Below, in pieces: positions 1 through 5,050 of a stretch of DNA of 5,742 bases. Position numbers and translations under genes: made by a program. The notes under the pieces were generated by a model that did not search any database, was not told where the DNA came from, and was given only the letters and a program-made list of their open reading frames with translations. Positions within the stretch are counted from its first letter, which is position 1; every line of letters starts with the position of its first letter. Origin of the DNA: Pseudomonas sp. (GTDB lineage: Bacteria; Pseudomonadota; Gammaproteobacteria; Pseudomonadales; Pseudomonadaceae); the NCBI GenBank assembly GCA_003527165.1, contig DPSI01000376.1, forward strand, positions 1 to 5,742, read 5' to 3'.

Positions 1-1
1 C

Positions 2-1408
2 CTCACTACTAGCGCCGTACAAGTGCTGGGCGAAGCCAAAGTTACCGGTTCTACAAATTTCGATGATCCTGATGCGAATAGTTCGATCAGTCTGAACGGC
101 ACCAGTATCTCGGTTCTGAAAGGCGATACTGTCGATGACCTGATGGGTCGTATCAACAGCGCAGATTTGGGCATCACTGCCAGTAAGGCTGGTACTAAGC
201 TTGTTTTGGCTTCCGCGTCAAAGATTGCCATTGATGGAAGCGCAGCCGGTCTGACTGCTGCGGGTCTGGAAAAAGGCACTACTCAGGTAGCGACTGGTAA
301 TGCTGAAGGGTTGTTCACAACAGCTGCGGCTGCGGCTGCGGATTACAAGATTTCCTTTAATGGCAAGGAAATTAGCGTTGCAACAGGAGATACTCGCCAA
401 AATATTGTTGACAAGATCAATGCGTCTGGTTCCGGTGTAACCGCTTCGTTGGCGGATGCGGCTGGGGCTAAGATCAAGCTGGCCTCTGCTAATGAGATAT
501 CCATCACTGGTGAAGCTGCAGCCTTGACTGCCTTTGGTGCTGGGGACACTGGTGGCGCTGTGAAAGTCAAGGCGGCGCCGGTCACCACTCAGTTCGATGG
601 CAAGACCGCCAAGGAAGCTTCGATCCGCCTGAATGGCGAAGAAATGACCATCGCAGCGGGCTCCAAGATTGAAGACGTTGCGGCCAGCATCAACCAGAAC
701 AGCGACGCTACCAAAGTCACTGCCGAGGTCAAGAATGGCCGTCTGCAACTGAGCTCCACCGACGGCGCTGCCATCAAGCTGGAAGACGCGACTGCAGGTT
801 CCCTGGCTCAGTTGGGCCTGAAGGCTGGCACAACCGAGGCCAAGCTGCTCGACGAGGACACCTCGATTAGCCTCAACGGTACCGAGATCAAGCTGGCCAA
901 GGGCGCGGACATGGACAGCATCGTCACCAGTATCAACAGTGCCAGTACGGGGGTGACTGCCAGCAAGGATCCTGTTGATGGTTCGCTGACCCTGTTCTCC
1001 GATAAGAGCTTCAGCGTTGCTGACGGCAAGGACGGCACTGGTTTGGAAGCTTTGGGTTTGACCGAAGGCACCACTGAAGCCAGTACCGAGGTCAAGAGCA
1101 TCAGCGAGCTGGACATCACCTCTGCAGCGGGTGCTCAGGAAGCGCTTCAGGCGCTGGATGGAGCATTGCAACAGGTTGACAGCATGCGTGCGGAATTGGG
1201 TGCGGTGCAGAACCGCTTTGATTCGACGATTAGCAATCTGCAGAACATCTCCGAAAACGCCTCTGCCGCTCGCGGTCGTATCACCGATACCGACTACGCG
1301 GCAGAGTCTGCCAACCTGGCCAAAAACCAGATCATGCAGCAGGCCGGTACGGCGATGCTGGCACAGGCCAACCAGTTGCCGCAGGCGGTGCTCAGCCTTC
1401 TGCAGTAA
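2..1408 (+). CDS. fliC: Flagellin, 5'-truncated by the window edge
   Basis: This is the structural subunit of the flagellar filament, exported by the flagellar type III apparatus and polymerised outside the cell. The frame is open from the first complete codon (base 2), so the N-terminal D0/D1 helices lie upstream of the window; the GTG at 23 is internal, not a start. Numbering from base 2, 468 residues are visible. Residues about 28-357 form a variable region of four Flagellin_IN-type repeats. Residues about 366-468 are the conserved C-terminal D1/D0 helices, with LGAVQNRFDSTISNL, ARGRITDTDYAAESANLAKN and a LPQAVLSLLQ end typical of pseudomonad flagellins. No cysteine is visible, as is common for exported filament proteins. 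Transcription is normally FliA-dependent, but that promoter is outside the window. The first roughly 550 bases are poorer in GC than the rest, suggesting a mosaic gene. Identity as flagellin is very secure; total length is unknown. Confidence 0.97.
   Translation, partial: LTTSAVQVLGEAKVTGSTNFDDPDANSSISLNGTSISVLKGDTVDDLMGRINSADLGITASKAGTKLVLASASKIAIDGSAAGLTAAGLEKGTTQVATGNAEGLFTTAAAAAADYKISFNGKEISVATGDTRQNIVDKINASGSGVTASLADAAGAKIKLASANEISITGEAAALTAFGAGDTGGAVKVKAAPVTTQFDGKTAKEASIRLNGEEMTIAAGSKIEDVAASINQNSDATKVTAEVKNGRLQLSSTDGAAIKLEDATAGSLAQLGLKAGTTEAKLLDEDTSISLNGTEIKLAKGADMDSIVTSINSASTGVTASKDPVDGSLTLFSDKSFSVADGKDGTGLEALGLTEGTTEASTEVKSISELDITSAAGAQEALQALDGALQQVDSMRAELGAVQNRFDSTISNLQNISENASAARGRITDTDYAAESANLAKNQIMQQAGTAMLAQANQLPQAVLSLLQ
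83..1072 (+). repeat. Four Flagellin_IN-type repeats within fliC
   Basis: Four diverged copies of a domain of about 65-72 residues lie at 83-280, 344-550, 617-832 and 860-1072. Each opens with a S-I-x-(L/F)-N-G strand (SISLNGTSI, YKISFNGKEI, ASIRLNGEEM, TSISLNGTEI). Each continues with a K/TGD-like turn, a helix ending in I-N-x-(S/A), the motif (V/I)TA, a second strand pair, and a closing L-x-x-L/F-G-x-x-x-GT. Copies 1 and 4 are identical at about 20 of the first 35 residues by eye. The pattern matches the flagellin hook-IN motif family (PF07196), which forms surface domains of some flagellins and of FliD. The copies are linked by short segments, one of them an alanine run at 323-340. Confidence 0.85.
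323..340 (+). repeat. (GCTGCG)x3 hexanucleotide tract encoding six alanines
   Basis: Three exact tandem copies of GCTGCG encode six consecutive alanines in the linker between the first and second IN repeats of the flagellin. Because the unit is six bases, gain or loss of a copy would change the linker by two residues without shifting the frame. Confidence 0.8.
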
Positions 1409-1434
1409 GGTGATCGGCAATTAGGGTAATCCTT

Positions 1435-1467
1435 CGGGGGGAAGCGCTTGGCGCTTCCCCCCGTTTT
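1435..1467 (+). terminator. Intrinsic terminator after fliC
   Basis: A perfect 13-bp stem has arms CGGGGGGAAGCGC (1435-1447) and GCGCTTCCCCCCG (1451-1463) around a three-base loop TTG, followed directly by TTTT. It lies 26 bases after the fliC stop codon. Stem length, GC content and the T run make it a strong factor-independent terminator, although the T run is short (four, then G). It sits between fliC and flaG, so it should keep most fliC transcripts from entering flaG. Confidence 0.9.
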
Positions 1468-1487
1468 GCTATTTGAGAGGTGATGAG

Positions 1488-1844
1488 ATGGACGTTTCTC
1501 TTTCCCCTATCTTGGCCATTGAATCGGTCAGGAGCTACAAGCCAGGCGACTCGCTGGTTCAGCGCACCACGAGCGCTGACCAGGTCACGCCTGAAGCAAA
1601 CTCGAATGCGCTCGGGCAAGACCGCCAGCCATTGGCGCAGGCTTTGTCGAGTATCGAAGAAATCGCCCAGAGCTTCAGCCGCGACCTGGATTTTTCTCTG
1701 GACGACTCCACGGGCCGTATGGTCATCAAGGTAACTGATAGGGCATCCGGCGACGTGGTGCGACAGATACCTTCCGAAGAGGCGCTGCGTCTGGCGGAAA
1801 ACCTCGAGCAGGTGCGAAGCCTGTTGTTCAAGGCCGAGGCCTGA
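1488..1844 (+). CDS. flaG: FlaG family flagellar protein
   Basis: A FlaG family protein of 118 residues, a small protein encoded next to flagellin and cap genes in many polarly flagellated bacteria. Loss of FlaG in such species usually gives longer filaments; the molecular mechanism is not settled. The first about 45 residues are variable and polar. The conserved domain (PF03646) covers about residues 46-118, with the hallmark series F-S-x-D-x-S-T-G-R-M-V-I-K-V (about 69-82) and V-V-R-Q-I-P-S-E-E-A-L (about 90-100), then a C-terminal amphipathic helix. The ATG at 1488 is preferred because AGAGG (1476-1480) lies seven bases upstream; a TTG at 1473 would start before that site. Only 20 bases separate the fliC terminator from this start, leaving no room for a separate promoter, so expression probably comes from terminator read-through. 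Confidence 0.93.
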   Translation: MDVSLSPILAIESVRSYKPGDSLVQRTTSADQVTPEANSNALGQDRQPLAQALSSIEEIAQSFSRDLDFSLDDSTGRMVIKVTDRASGDVVRQIPSEEALRLAENLEQVRSLLFKAEA

Positions 1845-1984
1845 AGCCTGTTCAGGATCCATTGCGCGGCCATTCGGCGTTGCAACAATTAAATGCCGCA
1901 GGATAACTGGTCAATCGTCCCTTGGACCATGGGCCAAACCACCTCAAGAGCCGGTAAACGGTTTGCTAGGTGCAGTTGCAAAAG

Positions 1985-2000
1985 TGGCACGTTTCTTGAT
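1985..2000 (+). promoter_or_regulatory. Sigma-54-like promoter upstream of fliD
   Basis: TGGCACGTTTCTTGAT resembles the RpoN consensus TGGCACG-N4-TTGCW. The -24 part (TGGCACG) is perfect with GG at 1986-1987. The -12 part reads TTGAT, so the invariant-type GC appears as GA at 1998-1999. Spacing from GG to GA is the correct ten bases. Transcription would start near 2010, giving a leader of about 40 bases to fliD. RpoN and FleQ control of fliD is established in P. aeruginosa, which supports the call; the altered -12 dinucleotide lowers confidence. Confidence 0.6.
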
Positions 2001-2024
2001 TGCGCTAACTGGCATAGACGCGAA

Positions 2025-2040
2025 CGTCAAACCTATGACG
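2025..2040 (+). promoter_or_regulatory. Candidate FleQ-binding dyad in the fliD leader
   Basis: CGTCA (2025-2029) and TGACG (2036-2040) form a perfect 5-bp dyad with six bases between the arms. The inner 14 bases, GTCAAACCTATGAC, match the published FleQ consensus GTCAATNAATTGAC at 9 of 13 defined positions, including both GTCA/TGAC arms. It lies just downstream of the sigma-54-like promoter, a placement known for some FleQ sites in P. aeruginosa. The right arm touches the fliD ribosome binding site (GAGGTGA, 2040-2046). FleQ binding here is inferred. Confidence 0.45.
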
Positions 2041-2052
2041 AGGTGAATGAAA

Positions 2053-3450
2053 ATGGCAGGCATAACAGGAATCGGTAGCAGTATGGACATCGACGGCATG
2101 GTCGGTGCCATCGTGGCTGCGGAGAAAGCGCCAAAGGAAGCTCAACTGGCGCGCCTGGAGAAAGCCACCACATCGAAGATCTCGGCGCTCGGGCAGCTCA
2201 GTGGCGCTTTGAGCACGTTTCAAACGGCCCTTAATAACCTTAACGATGCCAGCCTGTTCGAGGAGCGCAGCGCCACCTCCTCCGATAGCAACTTGGTGAC
2301 TGCGACCGCCGGCAAGACCGCTCAGAACGGCTCCTATAGTTTGAAGATCGAACAGTTGGCGAGCGGCAGCAAGACTGCTAGCAAGGTGCTGGGCAGCGCC
2401 TTTACTGCCGGCGCGGGCGGCTCTCTGAATATCCGGCTGGGCGCGGAGGGTTCGGTCACTGAAGTCAAGATCGAGCCCGGTGCAACGCTCAGCGAGATCC
2501 GCGATGCCTTGAACACACAACTCAAGGACACGGGCATCACGGCCGATCTGGTGACCAACCCCAGCGACGGCAAAACACGTCTGGCCATGACCTCCACCTC
2601 CACGGGAATAGGCAAGGACGTGCAGATCAGCTCCGATGCTGCCGATTTGCAAGGACTCACCATCGGCAGCGCGGCGCTTTCGAGCGACGATCCGGACAGC
2701 AGCGGCGTACTAGAGGCGGCCGGCAATGCCAAGTTCAGCATCAACGGCCTGGCGCTGGATAGTGAAAGCAACGTCATTGATGGCGCTATTCCCGATGTGA
2801 CTTTCACTTTGCTCGCCGCGGACAAGGAAAAGACCGTCACGGTCAAGATCGATCAGGATCGTGCTGGTGTGACGGCGAACGTGAAGAAATTTGTCGATGC
2901 CTATAATGCATTGATGACTACGACCAACTCCCTTACTAGCATCGTCAAGGTTGGCGAAGGTAAAGAGCCGGTTACGGGTGAGTTGTTGGGTGATTCAAGC
3001 GTGCGTGGGTTGCTGAGCAATATCCGCAGTGAAATGACGACTCCGGGATCGGGCAGCTTTGGTGTGCTGACAGATCTTGGCATCACTACCCAAAAGGACG
3101 GCACCTTGGCAATCAATGACGCCAAGCTGAAGACTGCGCTGGAAAAGGATGTTGACGCGGTCGGGACGCTGTTCACTGGCGACACAGGCCTGATGAACCG
3201 CCTCGATAGCAAGATCAAAGGCTTCACTGCGTCCGATGGCGTGTTGAGCCAGCGAGTCAGTGGGCTCAACACGACGATCAACAGTATCGATGATCAGCGT
3301 GAAGCGCTCACGTTGCGCATCGAGAAAATGCAGACTCGCCTGTTCAGCCAGTTCAACGCCATGGACTCGATGATCGGTCAGTTGCTCACCACCAGTGATT
3401 GGTTGACCCAGACGCTTGAGGGCCTGCCCGGGTTTGTGAAAAAGGATTGA
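2053..3450 (+). CDS. fliD: Flagellar filament cap protein FliD (HAP2)
   Basis: FliD forms the cap at the filament tip and helps exported flagellin fold and insert; in pseudomonads it can also act as an adhesin. The protein has 465 residues, normal for the family. Residues 1-20 (GITGIGSSMDIDGMV) plus the following coiled helix to about 107 are the FliD N-terminal domain. Residues about 120-195 contain a Flagellin_IN-like segment (SLNIRLG ... GATLSEIRDALN ... GITADLV). Residues about 225-460 are the C-terminal domain, including ANVKKFVDAYNALM and a long C-terminal helix (SLDDQRE-like SIDDQREALTLRIEKMQTRL) ending in FSQFNAMDSMIGQL. ATG 2053 is chosen over ATG 2047 because GAGG (2040-2043) is nine bases from the former and only three from the latter. 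The gene has its own sigma-54-like promoter and a FleQ-like dyad. fliS does not follow directly, unlike the compact fliD-fliS layout in many relatives. Confidence 0.97.
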   Translation: MAGITGIGSSMDIDGMVGAIVAAEKAPKEAQLARLEKATTSKISALGQLSGALSTFQTALNNLNDASLFEERSATSSDSNLVTATAGKTAQNGSYSLKIEQLASGSKTASKVLGSAFTAGAGGSLNIRLGAEGSVTEVKIEPGATLSEIRDALNTQLKDTGITADLVTNPSDGKTRLAMTSTSTGIGKDVQISSDAADLQGLTIGSAALSSDDPDSSGVLEAAGNAKFSINGLALDSESNVIDGAIPDVTFTLLAADKEKTVTVKIDQDRAGVTANVKKFVDAYNALMTTTNSLTSIVKVGEGKEPVTGELLGDSSVRGLLSNIRSEMTTPGSGSFGVLTDLGITTQKDGTLAINDAKLKTALEKDVDAVGTLFTGDTGLMNRLDSKIKGFTASDGVLSQRVSGLNTTINSIDDQREALTLRIEKMQTRLFSQFNAMDSMIGQLLTTSDWLTQTLEGLPGFVKKD

Positions 3451-3582
3451 TCGATGCTTGGAAGCCGGCATGGACGAGCGACGTGCTGCTCCACTGTTCT
3501 GCGTTGTAAGACATCGGGCTGTCGATGCGACCTGATGGCCTCGCGGCGACGACTCATTGTCGGCGGGCGATTTACCTCGGTG

Positions 3583-3605
3583 CCGCTTCGCCATCTGCGA
3601 GGCGG
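3583..3605. other. Hairpin in the fliD-fliS gap
   Basis: CCGCTTCGC (3583-3591) pairs with GCGAGGCGG (3597-3605) over nine positions with one T-G wobble and a five-base loop. No T run follows on either strand, so it is not a classical terminator; it may be part of a degenerate palindromic repeat. Confidence 0.4.
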
Positions 3606-3656
3606 ATCATGTCTTCCGCCGTTCCTAGAGGCAGCCTGCATGGTTACGAGGCGCTT

Positions 3657-3816
3657 GCAGGTGCCTGGGTGAGCGCTGCTTGTCTGATGCCCGTGCCCTG
3701 TTTGCTTAGCTTCGCCGTGTTAAATTCGGTGTCTGTATCCGATGCCACGCTGCTGCTCTTCCCGTACCCCGCCTTTGAATCGTCCCAAGGCTTCCTTAAA
3801 CAGCAGGTGCCTGGGT
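3657..3816. repeat. 14-base direct repeat pair flanking 132 bases
   Basis: GCAGGTGCCTGGGT occurs exactly at 3657-3670 and 3803-3816, and both copies are followed within a few bases by GAGC. The repeat units are 146 bases apart, and the second ends 95 bases before the fliS start. It is longer than would usually be expected by chance in so short a region, but its origin is unknown. Confidence 0.6.
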
Positions 3817-3849
3817 TTGAGCTTTGAAAAATCTTCCTAATCCAATCGC

Positions 3850-3876
3850 TAAAGCTGCGCCCGTAGATGCCGATAA
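3850..3876 (+). promoter_or_regulatory. Sigma-28 (FliA) promoter of fliS
   Basis: TAAA (3850-3853), exactly 15 bases, then GCCGATAA (3869-3876): this is identical to the classical flagellar sigma-28 consensus TAAA-N15-GCCGATAA. Transcription would begin near 3883-3886, giving a leader of about 25 bases with GGAG at 3898-3901 before the fliS ATG at 3911. It places fliS in the late, FliA-dependent class together with flagellin. Confidence 0.9.
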
Positions 3877-3910
3877 AAGGGGTATTCCCGCATTACTGGA
3901 GCAGTTTCTC

Positions 3911-4291
3911 ATGTATGCCATGTCCGCTATGAAGCAGTACCAATCGGTCAATACAAACGCGCAGCTTGTCGATGCGTCGCCGCATCGCCTGATTCAGCTG
4001 TTAATGGAAGGCGGGCTTAGCCGTTTCGCCCAGGCACGTGGTGCGATGGAGCGCGGCGATATTGCCTTGAAGGGCAGCTTGATCAGTAAGGCCATCGGCA
4101 TTGTCGGCGGCTTGCGTGAAGCGTTGAATCTGGAGGCGGGCGGTGAAGTCGCGGCCAATCTCGACCGCCTTTACGCCTATATGAGCGCGCGCTTGGTCGA
4201 GGCGAATCTCAAAAATGATCCGGCTATTCTTGACGAAGTCAGCGGATTGCTGCGAGGCGTGAAATCAGGCTGGGACGGCATCGCGCAGTAG
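3911..4291 (+). CDS. fliS: Flagellin export chaperone FliS
   Basis: FliS binds the C-terminal helices of flagellin in the cytoplasm, prevents early polymerisation and delivers it to the export gate. The protein is 126 residues, the usual length, all alpha-helical. Family marks are MKQYQSVNTNAQL near the N-terminus with the conserved tyrosine at position 10, SPHRLIQLLMEGGL at about 23-36, the basic and acidic helix AQARGAMERGDIALKG, then GGEVAANLDRLYAYM (about 77-91) and the C-terminal SGLLRGVKSGWDGIA with its tryptophan. The frame is open upstream to a TTG at 3824, but that extension spans the sigma-28 promoter and has no family counterpart. ATG 3911 has GGAG nine bases upstream and lies 34 bases after the promoter -10. 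It is separated from fliD by 460 bases and probably shares a transcript with fliT. Confidence 0.95.
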   Translation: MYAMSAMKQYQSVNTNAQLVDASPHRLIQLLMEGGLSRFAQARGAMERGDIALKGSLISKAIGIVGGLREALNLEAGGEVAANLDRLYAYMSARLVEANLKNDPAILDEVSGLLRGVKSGWDGIAQ

Positions 4292-4323
4292 GGTTGAACG
4301 ACGCACAAGGCCGCGCGGCATCT

Positions 4324-4413
4324 CGTAGGGCGTACTCGCGGAGCAGTACGCCGGATGTTCTTTGATACGGCGTGGCGGCGGACTGTTCGCTTCGCTTGTG
4401 AGTCCGCGCTACG
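4324..4413. repeat. Palindromic interspersed repeat 1 (fliS-fliT gap)
   Basis: The element is bounded by inverted ends CGTAG (4324-4328) and CTACG (4409-4413). Inside lie two hairpins: GGCGTACT (4329-4336) with AGTACGCC (4345-4352), a perfect 8-bp stem with an eight-base loop; and GCGGACT (4378-4384) with AGTCCGC (4401-4407), a 7-bp stem whose loop contains CGCTTCGC. I recall similar GTAGGGCGTACTCGCG... type elements scattered between genes of pseudomonad chromosomes; this is from memory and was not searched. Confidence 0.7.
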
Positions 4414-4430
4414 GGCACAACGAATGAGTT

Positions 4431-4548
4431 GATCGTTCCAACGCTCCGCGTGGGAAGCCGTCCGGGACGCTTCGCGTCTCCCAGCATTGCGGCGTCGACG
4501 CAGAGCGTCTTAACCAGGGCTACCACGCTGGAGCGTGGAGCCATCATC
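4431..4548. repeat. Palindromic interspersed repeat 2 (four stacked hairpins)
   Basis: Four short hairpins follow each other: TTCCAACGC/GCGTGGGAA (4436-4456, one A-G mismatch), GGGACGC/GCGTCTC (4464-4480, one wobble), GACGC/GCGTC (4497-4509, perfect, loop AGA), and CCACGC/GCGTGG (4523-4538, perfect, loop TGGA). The first and last, and the two inner ones, are also inverted relative to one another, so the whole unit is a nested palindrome. Read on the + strand in one frame it gives IVPTLRVG, a peptide I associate with spurious ORFs from a widespread Pseudomonas repeat. An additional GATCGTT (4431-4437) and AACGATC (4564-4570) pair may be the original outer ends. Confidence 0.75.
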
Positions 4549-4593
4549 GACCCTGCTTGTTTCAACGATCTTCACCGACTTTGGAAGCCATCC

Positions 4594-4890
4594 ATGCAAG
4601 CCATTATTCAGTCAATCGTAGCGCTCAGGGTTTCCCTGCAAGAGGCATTGTCGCGACAGGATTGGGAGGCTATCGGCGAGCTGGACCGCAGGTGCCGCGT
4701 GCTGGTGGCTGAGGTCGTGGCGAGCGAGGCTTGGGATGATCAGGCGCTGCGTGAGCAGGTGGAAGAGTTGACTCGGTTGTATGAGCAATTGCTACAATCC
4801 GGCCGCGCTGAGCGGGAGCGGCTGGCGGGTGAACTGACTCGGCTGAATCAATCGAAGCAGGTCACCAATACCTATAAACCGCTCGTGTGA
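4594..4890 (+). CDS. fliT: FliT-like flagellar chaperone
   Basis: A 98-residue, highly helical and charged protein immediately downstream of fliS, the usual place for FliT. FliT-type proteins bind the cap protein FliD for export and in enteric bacteria also restrain the master regulator FlhDC, which pseudomonads lack. Visible marks are an N-terminal helix (LRVSLQEALSRQDWEAIGELDRRC) with the tryptophan and the L-D-x-x-C-R turn seen in pseudomonad FliT proteins, followed by a coiled-coil-like helix rich in E, R and L (about 52-85). FliT sequences are weakly conserved, so the assignment rests partly on position. ATG 4594 has GGAAG (4583-4587) six bases upstream. The frame runs back to 4429, but that stretch translates the palindromic repeat and is not genuine. 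No separate promoter is seen; read-through from the FliA promoter of fliS is likely. Confidence 0.8.
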   Translation: MQAIIQSIVALRVSLQEALSRQDWEAIGELDRRCRVLVAEVVASEAWDDQALREQVEELTRLYEQLLQSGRAERERLAGELTRLNQSKQVTNTYKPLV

Positions 4891-4900
4891 GGAGCGGTTT
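4876..4900 (+). terminator. Terminator overlapping the fliT stop codon
   Basis: AAACCGCTC (4876-4884) and GAGCGGTTT (4892-4900) form a perfect 9-bp stem around a seven-base loop. The fliT stop codon TGA (4888-4890) lies in the loop, so the last codons of fliT form the left arm. The right arm ends in TTT. It closes the rightward flagellar transcript; as a symmetric structure (AAA on the left) it might also stop leftward transcription from ppnP. Confidence 0.7.
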
Positions 4901-4998
4901 GAACCAGCATCGGGGCGTTAGAAATTCAGGTGGCGTGGACTTGTGGAAATGCTTTGCGGTTTTCCACCCTGCGAATTCCGCCGTGGCGATGAATCTTT

Positions 4999-5029
4999 CG
5001 CTAAGTGAAAATTCTTCACGAAGCTAGCG
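4999..5029. other. Nested inverted repeat in the convergent fliT-ppnP gap
   Basis: CGCTA (4999-5003) pairs with TAGCG (5025-5029), and inside it GTGAA (5005-5009) pairs with TTCAC (5015-5019). It lies about 20 bases past the ppnP stop codon on the minus strand, where a terminator would be expected, but no T run follows in either direction. A role in mRNA 3'-end formation for ppnP is possible only. The rest of the 160-base gap shows nothing else I can name. Confidence 0.35.
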
Positions 5030-5050
5030 TTTAGCCGTCCTTCCGTTCGC

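Larger units (their letters stand above)
3451..3849. other. fliD-fliS intergenic stretch without a recognisable gene
   Basis: These roughly 400 bases contain open frames on both strands (for example + 3525-3827), but their translations are arginine-, cysteine- and serine-rich or otherwise unlike any family I recognise, and none has a good ribosome binding site. Structures visible are a 9-bp hairpin with one G-T pair (arms 3583-3591 and 3597-3605, loop CATCT), and a 14-base direct repeat GCAGGTGCCTGGGT at 3657-3670 and 3803-3816. No T-rich terminator follows fliD that I can see. The stretch could be a remnant of a lost gene, an insertion between fliD and fliS, or a long untranslated region; I cannot distinguish these. 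Confidence 0.6.

Noticed and set aside
218..1420. Stop-free antisense frame of 400 codons opposite fliC
   Set aside because: It mirrors the codon bias of the repeated flagellin gene, resembles no family I know, and lies wholly opposite a certain gene.
1922..1937. Near-perfect dyad around CCATGG upstream of fliD as an operator
   Set aside because: It resembles no regulator site I know for flagellar genes and has one mismatched pair; insufficient support.
2047..2052. Alternative fliD start ATG at 2047
   Set aside because: The ribosome binding site is only three bases away; ATG 2053 is nine bases away and gives the normal MAGI N-terminus.
3721..3745. Second sigma-28-like promoter (TAAA ... TCCGATGC)
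   Set aside because: The spacing is 13, not 15, and the -10 matches poorly; the perfect element at 3850 explains fliS.
3525..3827. 100-codon + strand frame in the fliD-fliS gap as a gene
   Set aside because: No family likeness, no clear ribosome binding site and an unconvincing composition; left as intergenic.
3824..3910. N-terminal extension of FliS from a TTG at 3824
   Set aside because: It contains the sigma-28 promoter, and FliS proteins begin near the ATG at 3911, which has its own ribosome binding site.
4429..4593. 55-codon N-terminal extension of FliT
   Set aside because: It is a translation of the palindromic repeat (IVPTLRVG...), and ATG 4594 has a good ribosome binding site and the usual family length.
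4943..4967. Inverted repeat GTGGAAA/TTTCCAC in the fliT-ppnP gap as a terminator
   Set aside because: AT-rich 7-bp stem, 11-base loop and no T run on either strand; likely chance.
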